Part shown: piece after piece, positions 43,496 through 55,020 of the stretch
How the letters are laid out: each line of letters opens with the position of its first letter
Position numbering within the stretch: the stretch's first letter is position 1
The notes under the pieces: model-generated
What the model saw: the letters and a program-made list of their open reading frames with translations, nothing else
Told to the model about the DNA's origin: nothing
Databases searched by the model: none
NCBI GenBank assembly: GCA_032690845.1
Contig: CM064420.1
Coordinates: 61,120,707-61,184,706, forward strand
Reading direction: 5' to 3'
DNA: 64,000 bases
From: Eleusine coracana subsp. coracana
Lineage: Eukaryota > Streptophyta > Magnoliopsida > Poales > Poaceae
Translations under genes and position numbers: made by a program

Positions 43496-44465
43496 CCTCC
43501 CACGCACGTGATCCATGATCTGCCTTCCCTCTGTTTCTTCTATCTCTGCCCGCAGCGCGAGTCTTCCTTCCTCGGTTGCGGCGCGGGGCGCCTCATGATG
43601 TGCCGCGGCACCGGTTCCACCGTTCGTCCTCACCGGTGTCGTTCGTCGCGAGTCTCGCGATGCACCCGTCTCTAACACCAGCGTGGGGCAGCGGGTCGTC
43701 GCGCAGCCAGCCGCTCGCCGCGAGATGGCGTGGGTGTACTCTACTCTGCACACCGGGCAGGCCTCGAGGATTCCTCTGATAATCCCAGGCCGAAGCCCGA
43801 AGCGCATCAAGGTGAATGACGACGACGTCGACATCTCAATACGGTGATCTTTGATGCCGACAGTAGGCTGTCAAACAACCCCTTTTTTTTTTTGACTCTC
43901 TGTCAAACAACCCTGCTCGCAAGAAATACTGAAGAAGCGGTTGGCGGTGGAGTTCCAGCATACTCTTGTATAACTATCTTGGGGGGTTTTAATATTTTTC
44001 AAGTTCATGTGCTTTCATAAATTGTATTGTGAATTTTGGATGTGTATTATACACCTTGTGCGACTACTTTTGTCGATAAAAGCCAGTACAATAATAGTAA
44101 CGCAATTAACGGCATCAGGTTTTTGCTGCTGCAGCGGCAACCACAAGAATCTCTCTACAGATCGCAGGCAGCCTTGGTTGTGTAATCTCTCCAAATTAAG
44201 CTCCAACTGTGTAATGAAGGTGTCTGATGTAATCCTGAATTTTGTATTGTAGCCTGCCTCAAATATTCATCACATGATGAGCTACTTCTGTATTTCAAGT
44301 TAGCTTAATATTGAGCGACCAGTTCAAGCCAGTTTTGATGCCATTTTTTTCTTTGGGTTCTGTGTTAGTTTTGGGACGTCAATTTTGCGTCAAACTTTTG
44401 TGCATCATAGGCTAATGTATGATCAGATAACCATGATCTGTTCATCCAGATTATCACAAATGAGC
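43496..44465 (+). pseudogene. Orphan unit 3' module and flank
   Basis: 43500-43850 matches the GC-rich 3' modules at 30940-31120 and 27530-27660 ('gcgccgcatgatg'-type text, 'ccgttcgtcctcac'). 43860-44250 matches 31130-31440 ('gaagaagcggttggcggtgg', 'cttttgtataactatc'). The core and promoter of this copy are missing. A 187-codon minus frame is open here, but its 3' half is low complexity. Confidence 0.5.
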
Positions 44466-45299
44466 TCAGTCCAATCAATTAGATGAAAATGCAAGTGCAG
44501 TTGGGCAGTTCAGCAGTACATAAAGCAAATTTACACGGAACTGAAAAAAAAAATTATCTTCCGCTTTACGACTTTTCTTATTGTCAACATAGTGACAGGG
44601 ATCCCTTGTTTTTGAGGTGGGGGTGGCGGGGATCAATTTTTGTACAATGAAATCAGGAGGCATTTAATACTCCTTAGTAACATTTCAAACGCATTTGCCA
44701 ACCTTGCATTGCTAGTGCACAATGTCAAGTTAATTAACCTCAGTTGTGTGCCCCCGTCCAATCTCTTTATATATGGTCACCTTTCATCTATCACACCATT
44801 GTTGCGAGTGACTACAAGTAAAATTCAAAAAAAGAAAAGCACGGGAAATAGTACCAGTGAGTTTTCGTACACCGAGTACGCTTGGAATGAGAGGCATCCA
44901 GAAAACTTGTACACAACAAAGACAAGAAAGACGAGGAAAACTTGTCCCTCCTTACGTGTGGCGGGACCTTTGCACTTGCTTCCTCTCTTGCAATGCGGGC
45001 GTGTACCATAATGTGTTGCATCGCTTTCGCCGCTCGCCCACTCGCCGGCATGGTTCGTCGTGCCAAACCCTTCTCTGACACCACCTTGGGCTGTGAGCGC
45101 GCGTTTGCCAGGGCATAATTTTGACACCAAGATGGTTGCCAGCGTACCTCATCATGCAGCACGCATCAATGACGTCATTGGAGGCCAGAGAGTGTTCCAG
45201 AAGCGGCTCGCCAGGAGATGCCACGGGACCTCGAGGACTTGTCCATAGGTGCATCAACCCAGTGGAACAAGATGAGAACGTCGACATCGCACCTCTTAT
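44466..45299 (+). pseudogene. U23: degenerate unit, close to U16
   Basis: Upstream block 44470-44750, TATA 44768-44774 ('ctctttatatatggtcacc'), leader 'caccattgttgcgagtgact' as in U16 (which has the same 'gttg' insertion). The ATG used in U16 is lost. Core 'tacgcttggaatgagaggca' at 44877. The body is replaced after about 44910 by the GC-rich module (MRGIQKTCTQQRQERRGK in frame B, open to about 45078). The tail ends at 45290. Confidence 0.5.
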
Positions 45300-45914
45300 T
45301 CCAATCAATGAGATGAAAATGCGACTGCAGTTGGGCAATGCAGCAACACATAAACACATACTTCCTCTGTTCAGATATTATCGTCGTCATTTGGACAACA
45401 GCTCTAATTCATTTTTGGACAACAACAATCAAAGAGATGAAAATTGCTTTGCGACTTTTATTAATGTCATACTTGCAGGAATCTCTTTTTTGTTTTTACA
45501 GAACCGGGGACTAGTAACATTTTACATGCACCTACCAATAGGGTTAACAAAACCATAAAAACCTATGGAAAAACCAAGTGGTAAACTTTAAGAACCAGAT
45601 GAAAATTGTTTTTGCTACATTACTAGGTTCAGTTTTTCGAAAACAGGCTATCCGCTCAAACTAAATCGGTTTTTGTGAAAATTTTACCGGTTTCCAACGA
45701 TTTTGTTAACCATGCCAACCAATCCTGGCACCCATAGTGCTCAGAATATGCTAAAAAAACCCCATAGTGCTCAGAAGCAAGCTAATTAATCTCAGCAGTG
45801 TGCCCCCCCCCCCCTCCCATCTCTGTATATAGGGCCACCTTTCATGTATCACTTCATTGCAAGTGACTAGTAATAAACTGCAAATAGAGGGGGAGTGTGA
45901 GGAATAATAGCAGA
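45300..45914 (+). pseudogene. U24: degenerate unit
   Basis: Upstream block 45300-45530, hAT MITE at 45539-45714, TATA 45826-45831 ('ctctgtatatagggcc'), leader 'ttcattgcaagtgactagta'. The core and body are deleted: after 'agagagttttcttccctag' the sequence jumps into the promoter of U25. Confidence 0.5.
45539..45714. mobile_element. hAT-type MITE with GGTTAAC termini (copy 3)
   Basis: Ends 'tagggttaacaaaacc' and 'gattttgttaaccatg' are inverted. Flanking 8-mers cctaccaa (45531-45538) and ccaaccaa (45715-45722) differ at one base. Same terminal type as 1034-1389, with a different interior. Confidence 0.7.
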
Positions 45915-46865
45915 GAGTTTTCTTCCCTAGCACTCCTAGTGTTCAGAAGCACGCTAATTTAACCTCAGTATGCCCCTCTCTGATCTCTTTATATACACCT
46001 TTCATCTATCACTCCATTACAAGTGACTAGTAGTAAACTGCACATAGAAGGGAGTACGAGGAACAATAGCAGAGTTTTCTTGTGAACGAGTCCGTTAGGA
46101 ATGAGAGTCATCAAGGAAACATGCTCCGTGAATGCTAGAGTAGGTTGTTCAACTTCACTTTCACCAGTCAACGTCGTGGTGTCTCGAGAATACAAGAATA
46201 TATAACTATGCAAGCGCCCCCGTGGGCGTAGAGGATGGCGCATAGAGTGGCTGCCTCCGGCAGGGTGAACACCTGCGGAAAAATGTCTTCTCCAGGAGCT
46301 TGATCTTGATGGGAGTTCAATTTCAATCAGCTCTCCTGTATCTGGACTTAGAGGACTATGAGATTCAGCAAGACAAGGGGAATGGTTTTGGGAATGAAAG
46401 AAGATCCATCGAGTGGTTCGTAAGATAGAGAAGGAAGTGCTGCCCGACTAGAGCATCAATCTGCATCTGTGGGACTTGGTGAAGGTCAGCATCCATCTGC
46501 ATCTGTGGGAGTTGAGTACGTCCTGGAATAGTTTGGGATCTCCCTCAACCCGGATGTATAATGGCAGTGAGCAGGAGCAGAATCAGTTCGGAGTAGTATG
46601 ATTATAGTTGCACCATCAACGTGAACAGGAGTAGAATGATATATAACGGCAGTGAGCAGGAGCAGGAGTACGTTTTGGTTGTGTGTTTACCATGTGATGA
46701 ACTACTTTTTTTTGTTTTAGTTCGACCCAGTTTTTTCAAACAACCAGTTCAAGTCAGCTAATGTAAACTTCTTTTTGTGTTCTTTAGTTCCTATGTAAGT
46801 TTTGGCACTTCATCTTGCGTGAGACTACTTTGTAGTAAGTTCATTTTCTTTCAGCTGTTAATCAT
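45915..46865 (+). pseudogene. U25: degenerate unit with conserved C-terminus
   Basis: TATA 45990-45995 ('ctctttatatacacc'), leader 'ctccattacaagtgactagt', core ATG at 46101 reading MRVIKETCSVNARVGCSTSL and on to a stop after 34 residues in frame B. The tail 46370-46555 carries YEIQQDKGNGFGNERRS, then 'SIHLHLWEL', and ISLNPDV-stop. The stop falls at the same place as LLKPDV (U22) and SLKPDI (U26). The 3' flank extends to the G29 run. Confidence 0.55.
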
Positions 46866-46870
46866 GAGGC

Positions 46871-46899
<29 letters not shown>
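46871..46899 (+). repeat. Homopolymer G29
   Basis: 29 consecutive G at the exact transition from the tandem cluster into unrelated sequence. It could form a quadruplex. The length is prone to slippage or assembly error. Confidence 0.7.
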
Positions 46900-46901
<2 letters not shown>

Positions 46902-46903
46902 GG

Positions 46904-47450
46904 AGCCTGTGCCCTCGCTACGAGGGCGACGGGTGGAACCCTAACTATCACCGTCGCCCTTAGCCTTGCCCCCGAGCTCGACCCCCGTCGTTGCTGCTGG
47001 AGTGGGTCGTCTGCCAAAGCAGACAGCCATAAGGATGGTGGCGGTGGGGCCTCCCTTCTCTCGCACGGTCAGATGTCGTCCGCAGCTCGCCGCCCCTCCA
47101 CCCCCCCCCCCTGCTCTGGTGCGCCTCGTGGCCTCCACTGGTGCCCCCGTAGCAGCTCCGGCCTTGCCATCACCAGATCTGGCCCCACCATTACCAGATC
47201 TACACGATTGCAGCTTGCTCAGCCCCGTCACAAGTAGAGGGAAGCCACCATCATAGCGGTTGGCTGCATGTTGTTGCTGCTCCGGGCGCGAACGGTGTCG
47301 CGTCGCGCTGCACTCTCGTAGTGGCGCTCGGCAGCTCGGTCGTCACTCAAATCTGAAGCCTTACGCTCGACCATGGCCATATATGGCCTTCCATGGTCCG
47401 GATTGGGTCACCTTGGAGCCGCACGATCAGTTCCTGCCTTAGGCTCCCGC
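46904..47450. other. GC-rich island with overlapping open frames
   Basis: 46941-47256 is open on both strands (96 residues each). The plus frame is Ala/Pro-rich (APPPPPPALVRLVAST). I see no domain. A 20-base phrase 'accagatctggcc/accagatctaca' recurs. It may be the 5' end of a transposon or a dead gene. No promoter is called. Confidence 0.35.
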
Positions 47451-48154
47451 GATCATATATATACTACATGAGTAGTATATTTTTAGGAGTAGTATATATA
47501 CTACAGTCATATATATATGCTTTCAAGATCGACATATTTTTTAGGTCTACATTTTCTCACTACCAGTTGATCAAACCAACCTCTGTGATCGTATATATAC
47601 TACAGTCATATATACGTGCTTTCGAGATCGTATATAACAACATCATTAAATAATATGGTCTTATTTTTTCAGGTCAACAGTCGTATATTTTCAGAAATGA
47701 TATATATACTCTTTCACTTTAGTAGTTTTGTTTAGTATATATACTCCTGCTTTTATTTTAGTACTTTTATTTAGTGTTTATATACTTATATTTTCACAAA
47801 TAATATATATATATTTCTACTTTCACAAATATTATGCACAATTGTACACTTGTATTCCACCTGCACAAGAAATACACTCAAGCTCTCAAGGCTAGCTATA
47901 CACTCACAAAAATCAAGAGAAAATGAGAAAAATGAATTCTTCAGTACAAACAAAATTGGAACATTGCCTCTACTCGCTGAAACAAAATCAGCATTGCCTC
48001 TGGCTCTACGCTAGTAGAGATGAACATGCCAGCATTTAAGATCTACTTTGTGCTTGCCTCCTTCCTTGTTCACGCATTTGCCGGAGGTTCAAATTTAAAG
48101 AAACAAAAAAGACAATCAAACTGGTACATAAAAAAGTAGAAAAAATATTCAAAA
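47451..48154. other. AT-rich region with repeated 'tatatatactac' motifs
   Basis: The phrase 'gatcgtatatatactacagt' and its relatives occur at about 47450, 47500, 47590 and 47690. The same 'gtatatatactac' motif recurs at 49670-49700, on the far side of the minisatellite, so the array may be an expansion inside one element. No coding sequence is seen. Confidence 0.45.
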
Positions 48155-49620
48155 AAAGTAAAATACTATCATTATTGTACTAAAATATACTATTATGGTC
48201 CACATTGTAGTATTAGTTCAGAGATTACAAAAATAAAATATTATCATAAAATACTATCATGATGCAGACTATAGTGTAGACTCAGAGAAAACAAAAGATA
48301 AAATACTATCCTAAAATACAATCATATGGTGCACACTGTAGTATTGATTCAAAGAGAATAAAAGGTAAAATATTATCATGTTGCACATTATAGTATAGAT
48401 TCAGAAAGAACAAAAGTAAAATACTATCATGATGCATATTGTAGTATAAATTCAGAGAAAATAAAAGGTAAAATACTATCATGATCTACACTATAGTATA
48501 TATTCAGAGAGAACAAAAAATAAAATACTATCCTAAAATACTATCATGGTGCACACTATAGTATAGATTTGGAGAGAATAAACAGTAAAATACTATCCTC
48601 AAATACTATCATGGCACACAATGATTTATTGATTCAAATAAAATAAAAGATAAAATATTATCCTAAAATACTATCATGCTGCACACAATCGTATAGGTTC
48701 AAAGAGAACAAAAAGTAAAATAATATCTTAAAATACTATCATAGCGTACACTATATAGAGAACAAAAGGTAAAATACTATCCTAAAATACTATCATAGTG
48801 CACACGGTAGTATAGATTCGGAGAAAACAAAAGGTAAAATACTATCCTAAAATACTATCATGGTGTATGCCATAGTATAGGTTCAGAAAGAACAAAAGAC
48901 AAAATATTATCCTAAAATACTATCATGTGTACATTGTAGTATAGTTTCAGAGAGAATGAGAGTTAAAATATTATCACGGTGCACACTATAGTATAGATTT
49001 ATAGAGAAAAATGATAAAATAATATTTACCAAAAAAATATCATGGTGCACACTGTAGAGAGAACAAAAGGCAAAATACTATCCTAAAATATTATCATGGT
49101 GCATATTATAGTATAGATTCAGAGAAAATGAAAGGTAAAATACTATCATGGTGCACACTATAGTATAGATTGAGAGAGAACAAATGATAAAATAATATCT
49201 TAAAATACTATCATGATGTATACTGTAGAGAGAACAAAAGGTAAAGACTATCTTAAAATACTATCATGGTGCATACGGTAGTATAGATTCAGAGAGAGTA
49301 GAAGGTAAAATACTATCCTAAAATACTTTTATGATGCATATTGTAGTATAGATTCAGAAAGAACAAAAGGCAAAATACTCTTCTAAAATATAATTATGAT
49401 ATACACTATAGTATAGATTTGAAAGGTAAAATACTATCATAATGCACATTGTAGTATAGATTCAGAAAAAATAAAAGACAAAATACTATCCTAAAATAGT
49501 ATCATGGTGCATACTGTAGTATAGATTTATAGTTAAGAAAAGGTAAAATAATATTATAAAATACTATCATAGTGTACACTGTAGTACAGATTCAGAGAGA
49601 ACAAATGGTAAAATACTACA
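48155..49620. repeat. Minisatellite array, about 65-bp units, roughly two dozen copies
   Basis: The unit reads about 'aaaatactatcctaaaatac', 'tatcatggtgcacactgtag', 'tatagattcagagagaacaa' and 'aaggt'. Some units lack the middle 'cctaaaatactat' block, giving lengths from about 50 to 75. Divergence between units is moderate. It is not CRISPR-like: there are no unique spacers. No frame is maintained. Confidence 0.85.
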
Positions 49621-50494
49621 GATGTTGTATAGACATGGATAACAGAGTCAAGCAAACATTCATCCAGAAGTTGTATATATACTACAAAAATAGTATATAT
49701 ACTACAGAAAGTGATATACTATCAACAATTATATACTATCATAAAAATAATATACTATCAATCGTTGCTTGCTCTATCAAGAACATAGAGCACGATACGC
49801 CAGTTTTTTCTTCATTGAAAAATCATAAGACCCATCAGAACAGCTCTAAAAATCATATAATTGTAAGAACATACTCACTCCACCATGAGAAATCCATTCC
49901 AACCAAAAGCCCCAAGAAAGATTGAGAATTTAACACCAATTTCAGAATAATCACAGAACCATAAAGAATGAGGAAAAGATAAGAAATCTGAAATTAAACT
50001 GTGCTATTGACAAAACTGATTTATTCCATGACACACAAATGTTCTCACATGTCCTCGCACCTGAATCCCCAAAAAAATCAGAGCCAAAACATAACCAAAA
50101 TAGAGATAAAAAAATTTATCCAAAAATAACTCCAAAAATAGGATAAATAGGAAATCCGTGATAGAGCTTGTGCACGTAGATCTGGACCTTGCATAGGTGG
50201 ATGGAGCCTATGCAAGGCATTGTGGACGACCAGCTAGAGGAAAAGATGAGAACCGTCATCTAGGCAAGGTGATGTGGACGGAGCTTATCAGAAAGACAAC
50301 AGTGGTCTTCAAAGTAGTGACGCGCGTCAATCTGTGTCTGATCGACCACCATGCATGTATTGACCTCCTCTGCATGTAGCAGCGCCTCCAACATGGCGGA
50401 AATAGTGTCGAGGATGAACGCCCCAAGCTTCCCCGATGTGCTCCTCTGTCCAGATCTGCTACTGTCTGTGAAGATCTTGGAGCTCAAACGGACG

Positions 50495-50496
<2 letters not shown>
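49621..50496. other. Unclassified DNA, short open frames only
   Basis: 49660-49760 repeats 'gtatatatactac' and 'atatactatca'. 50160-50490 is a GC-richer stretch open on both strands (60 residues plus, 75 minus: GKLGAFILDTISAMLEALLH), possibly a captured fragment; it is not recognised. Confidence 0.35.

Positions 50497-50532
<36 letters not shown>
50497..50532. repeat. (TA)n microsatellite
   Basis: About 18 TA units directly before the hairpin at 50537. A matching (TA)n tract precedes the related element at 59349. Confidence 0.9.
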
Positions 50533-50533
<1 letters not shown>

Positions 50534-50536
50534 TAC

Positions 50537-50561
50537 TATTTAACGCGTAGCGCGTTAAATA
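50537..50561. repeat. Perfect 25-bp hairpin
   Basis: tatttaacgcg-TAG-cgcgttaaata: an 11-bp perfect stem with a 3-base loop. The right half is also the left terminus of the inverted-repeat element at 50552-50780. Confidence 0.85.
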
Positions 50562-50780
50562 CTTATTCAGCACCACGCCTCCGTGACCATAAATATTTCA
50601 ATTACAACCATAATTTTTTACCCTTGACCATAAAAGTGCGATGTGACCATAAAGTTTTATATCACAAGCGTAAAAGTTTTTGCACCATAACCATAAATGT
50701 TTTCGTGTTCTTTCTCACGACTATAAATATTTTATCCGCAACCATAAATTTTTACATGATGCTATATAACTATTTAACAC
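50552..50780. mobile_element. Inverted-repeat element with ACCATAAA direct repeats (copy 1)
   Basis: Left 'gcgttaaatacttattcagc' and right 'gctatataactatttaacac' are imperfect inverted repeats (about 18 of 23). The interior has about eight copies of (a/g)accataaa spaced about 20-28 bases. It matches no MITE family I know. A second copy with cleaner ends is at 59349-59532. Confidence 0.55.
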
Positions 50781-51055
50781 TTGTATTGCTAAATAGGAGT
50801 TATATATATAGCTATGCTAATTCACTCTCTGGGTGTGATCTAATATTTCACACCCCAGCCACTTTGATCCAACCGAACCAGCATTATACCGGACTCAACC
50901 CAGAAAAAATAGAACCCGCCTGCTTTATCATTTAATCAATTTGGCCGGCAAGCAATAACAACACCGTATTTATTTGGAAAGGCAATAAAAGCAGACCCGT
51001 GGAGATTGATTTCCAGTGACCACGCTGTTATCTTATATATTTGTTCTTCCAGATT

Positions 51056-51104
<49 letters not shown>

Positions 51105-51560
51105 GACCTTCCTGCAATTGATGTGCTCACGATACAAGATGATAGGTACGCCTCAACCAGCTACCATCGTCAATTTTATCCTTGTGGTGATTATTTTCCA
51201 AATATTTTTGATGGTATTCTGGATTTTTTACAGCAGCAGAGAGAATGAGGAAATGGCAGAAACATGTGCGGAGGAACAGGCACGGTGCATATTGCATCCC
51301 TCGTCGGCAAATTCTTGCCTGTGCGGGCTGACGTGATGCAGGCCCAACCACCACGCCTCCTGATCCTTCGCTGCGTCACTCAGGATGATGAATGTCCATC
51401 TGCCATGAACAAACCTAGTTACAGGATGACCGCTTCCGTTTCGACAACCATGTCTGATGTTTCATGTACAGGATGCTGCCCTAGGCATCTGCGCTGCTTC
51501 GTTAAGGTACGTGTGGGGTTAAAGAACGCATCATATTTTTTTAGAATTATGTGAGTTGTT
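50781..51560 (+). other. Region with (CT)20 tract and exon-like frame
   Basis: 'gtgtgatctaatatttcacacc' (50833-50855) is a small palindrome related to 55023-55080. After (CT)20 (51061-51100) a plus frame reads LDLPAIDVLTIQDDRYASTS, HRQFYPCGDYFPNIFDGILD (to 51248). It is protein-like but unrecognised. Other frames encoding Ser-Leu repeats are microsatellite artefacts. 51320-51510 may be a further exon ending at a 'ggtacgtg' donor (about 51507). Confidence 0.35.
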
Positions 51561-52441
51561 CTTTTTATTTCCCTGCATTCTACATCAAGGTCTCCTTTTT
51601 CATTCCTAGGGAGAGAAAAGTGACCCATAAAAATATGTGAGTTTGCTTTCTACTTTGAGGTTATGTTTTGACCATAAAAACCATTTAATCTAATGGCAAA
51701 TATTTAATAATTTTGCAGGTTGCTAAGAAGATGTTGCTTTTCTCCTATCTGCCTTAAGAAGAGCATGTGACACATATTAGATGAAAGAGTCATTTTCTTT
51801 TTGACAAATGTCAAGAATTTCGATATTCTTTAGAGCGGCAAGTTGACAGCGCCATCGCACAAAAGAGGCCACAGATCAAAATTAGGAAATGCAAAGAATG
51901 TAAAAACTGGTCAATGGAATCACAGAATGCAGTTTATTTGTGAGCATAGTAATGTATTCAGTTCAAACATGACCATTGAAATATAAACGATCAGGTTACT
52001 CTTATTGCAAATAATAGATAGGATTCTTAGGTTCACCTTTCATCGTGTTTTTTTTTTTTGTAATGTACACTTAGAGGACTAGCCATTTTCCAAAGCAATA
52101 ATGTTTGTTTCCAGAGTGCATGTAGTGAATCCACTTAATTGAGATCTCTGATTTCCACAAAATCACAAAATGCTCTGGCAATCATAAACTAATATGTACC
52201 TGAGAGTAAAATCCCAGCTCACATTAACCACGCTGGTGAAAAAATGTATGCATACTAAAGTCATAATAACTAAGAGCTATGATTTTAAAATAAAAAACAA
52301 ATTGGAATGCAACAGCTCTGATGACCCAGAACCCAGTCCCAAGGACGTGTATGATCCGGACAACATGGCCTCACGGTGCATTTCTTATACCTAAAATCCA
52401 CTTTTCGATGTAAAACAAAAAGAAAAGTTATGTCACAATAT
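51561..52441. other. AT-rich DNA without gene
   Basis: No feature is supportable. It starts the 7-kb AT-rich block with scattered 'accataaa' and 'tgatcata' motifs (for example 'gaccataaaaacc', about 51670). Confidence 0.4.
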
Positions 52442-52757
52442 AATAAAAGTTTAATGTTTATGGAAATTGTCATCGAGGTGTTGGTAAAATCGGAATTAAG
52501 AAAGCAATTAACGTGTGCTGTGTTAGATTGCTGGGCAACAAATCTTCTGCTCACCAACATCACTATTTGTGGTCATATGCAATTTCGCGGTCATGCATAT
52601 GCAATAAAAGTTTAATGTTTATGGAGATTTCCATCGAGGTGTTGGTAAAATCAGAATTAAGAAAACAATTAACGTGTGTTAGATTGCTGGGCAATAAATT
52701 TTCTGCTCACCAATGTCACTATTTGTGGTCATATGCAATTTCACGGTCATGCATGTG
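52442..52757 (+). repeat. Tandem duplication, two copies of about 160 bases
   Basis: Copy 1 begins 'aataaaagtttaatgtttat' at 52442 and copy 2 the same at 52603. Both continue 'catcgaggtgttggtaaaat', 'gttagattgctgggcaa', 'cactatttgtggtcatatgc'. Copy 2 lacks 'tgctg' after 'acgtg'. About 90 percent identical by eye. Confidence 0.8.
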
Positions 52758-55020
52758 GTCTGGTCTCTGGAATTAGTCTGAGATTACCATTCACGTGGTC
52801 TTGTAAAATAGGAATTAACAAAACAGTAAACAACAACAATTAAGAGCTGAGCATGCATGCAAGCTATACACCGAATTAATGGGGTTAATTTTCTTTTTGG
52901 TGAACTCTATATAGAAACATGCATGTCTGCATGGCTGGTCATTACGGGCCAATGTTTCCCTCAAATATATTCATCACAAATTAAATATATTGCACTGGGT
53001 CATCAATTTGACATTTCCCAAATGTGTCTTGGTACACTAACTAGGTCTAGAGAGTATGTACTTTGATTTTTATATTCAAACGGCATTTCAAAACTAGGAC
53101 ATCATGGTTGCAAATATTCATCATAATTTATGGTTTATCAGCTTCAGCCATGCATGCCTCTCAGGTTAACCTAGATTTTGCATTCACACACAGAATTGTT
53201 TATGACTATAAATCTAAGCAATAATGAAATTAAATAGTATTAAAAGTCTAGCTAATTTGTGAGTAAATCTTTTTGTAATTTGCAGCTTAAGTTCCACAGG
53301 CATGCTGCCCCTGTTGACTCCGCATTGTTTTACATAATCAAGAGGCATAAAAATTCCTTTGGTAAAATATGAAATAGTTTTTTTCTTATACATAGTGAAA
53401 TAGAGAAATAGAGAATACTTGACGTGCTTGTCATTATAAAACTTGATACAGTTTTTGTGATCAAAGAAAATTTTATAATGAAATATGTGGGTCCTTATGA
53501 TTGCATAGAAACTTAATAAATCATCTAGCGGCACTCTGTTTTAGAAGTAAAATCCTAACCCATACTTCAAATTGTGTCACTTTTAACATTTTAAATAGTA
53601 AAATCCAAGAGCTTTGTGAGTAGAACAAAAGAACAAGACAACAATTTAGTTTGGTTGCAGACAAGAACTTTTATGTTCACCTAGGTCACTGTTTGCACAT
53701 GTACACAAACACAAAGATTTGAGCAAGCTGATCATAAAAACAGGACAACATTGGTGTTCGAGTCATACATGCATGGTAGTCCAACATGCACATCCACCGG
53801 TCTTGGAAGTGGCAGCTGTTTTATTTGAAAATGCTCGGCTATTATGTTACTGAGATTTGTAGAATTCAAACTATAAAGAGGTTGTGTCCTCGAGATGTTT
53901 TTGTGCTCTCGTACATGATTATTTGCAAACATGTGGTTTGGTTATTAAGTTGAATAGCAAACAGCTGGTGTGCTATACTGCGTCACCTTTAATTTTTATT
54001 TAAGTTCTTATGGAGTCGTGGTCAGGCAGAATTTTTATGATTGCACACAGGTGCAGGTTTTATGGTTATATGAGATTATATAGACCGCTTGGTAAAATAG
54101 GAATTAACAAAGCAATTAACAAAAACAATTAAGACCTAGCTGAGCATGTGTGTGACTAATACGACGCGTCTTTGGATGGCACAAAATTTCTTGGCTTTCG
54201 TTTCTACACTCATACCAAATTAGTATTTTGCGATGAAAAATCCAGTGACTGTTCTTGCAAGCCGCATCAGAGTAAATACAAGCCCCTCATGGATAAAGCA
54301 CATGTGGCCGTGTTAGAATAAAGTCAATAGAATCGAAAATATACTTAGATTTATGAATACGAAGAAGTACTTATTTGTAAATATTGGTTAATAAAATAGC
54401 AAAAGTACTTAAATTCTTATGATCAAAATTCTTAACAAATTTAATGTAAGTATATAGTTGCAATCGGGTACCTTACATATGAACAACCAAATTCTTGCAT
54501 TACGTTTTTTACATTACATATAGAGGATTTCATGATACAAAATTACAAAAGTATAATACATAGTTCTTGAAGTTGCAAAAATTCCATTTAATTTTTCTAG
54601 TGTACTAGTATACTGAACTTTCAAATCAGAGAAACAAATCACAAATATTCCCTCATTTAGAAGCATAAAAGTTCTTATGGTGTAGTAGCAAATAGTTGGC
54701 ATATTTAAAAAACATAGCTGGTGTGCTACGCGTCATCACAAATTTTGATAAAGTTTCTGAGAGCAAGTAAAATTTTACAATTGCGCGTTCACTGCTCTTA
54801 TGATTGCATGGAATTTTGTGATCAGGTCAATTAGATTTAATTGGATCTTATTGCCATTTTAACGTGCCAGCAAAAATAGAAATGAATGAAATATTAATTA
54901 CTGTGTTTAAGAGATGTACGGCATGCAATCAATAGTGGCAGTTAAGAGAAGGTCGGCTGGAAAAACGCATGGATGCATGCATGACCGGTAGGTGATTTGA
55001 TTCAAGTGGATAGGGTGGCT
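52758..55020. other. AT-rich diverged repeat DNA
   Basis: About 2.3 kb without recognisable genes. Phrases such as 'aaataggaattaacaaa', 'ttatgattgcat' and 'gctggtgtgctac' recur at 52803/54097, 53498/54800 and 53964/54718, indicating old internal duplication at a scale of about 0.75-1.3 kb. Confidence 0.4.

Noticed and set aside
43239..43834. 187-codon minus-strand open frame
   Set aside because: Its C-terminal half is Phe/Leu/Ser low complexity opposite an A-rich tail, and its N-terminal half is antisense to the family 3' module. No promoter or motif.
46904..47256. Proline-rich gene in the GC island
   Set aside because: Both strands are equally open, composition alone explains it, and no promoter or conserved motif is visible.
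48155..49620. CRISPR-like repeated array
   Set aside because: Repeats are contiguous and variable in length with no unique spacers, and the context is clearly plant nuclear DNA. It is a minisatellite.
51006..51336. Open frames encoding Ser-Leu or Glu-Arg repeats
   Set aside because: They arise from the (CT)20 microsatellite read in different frames and strands.
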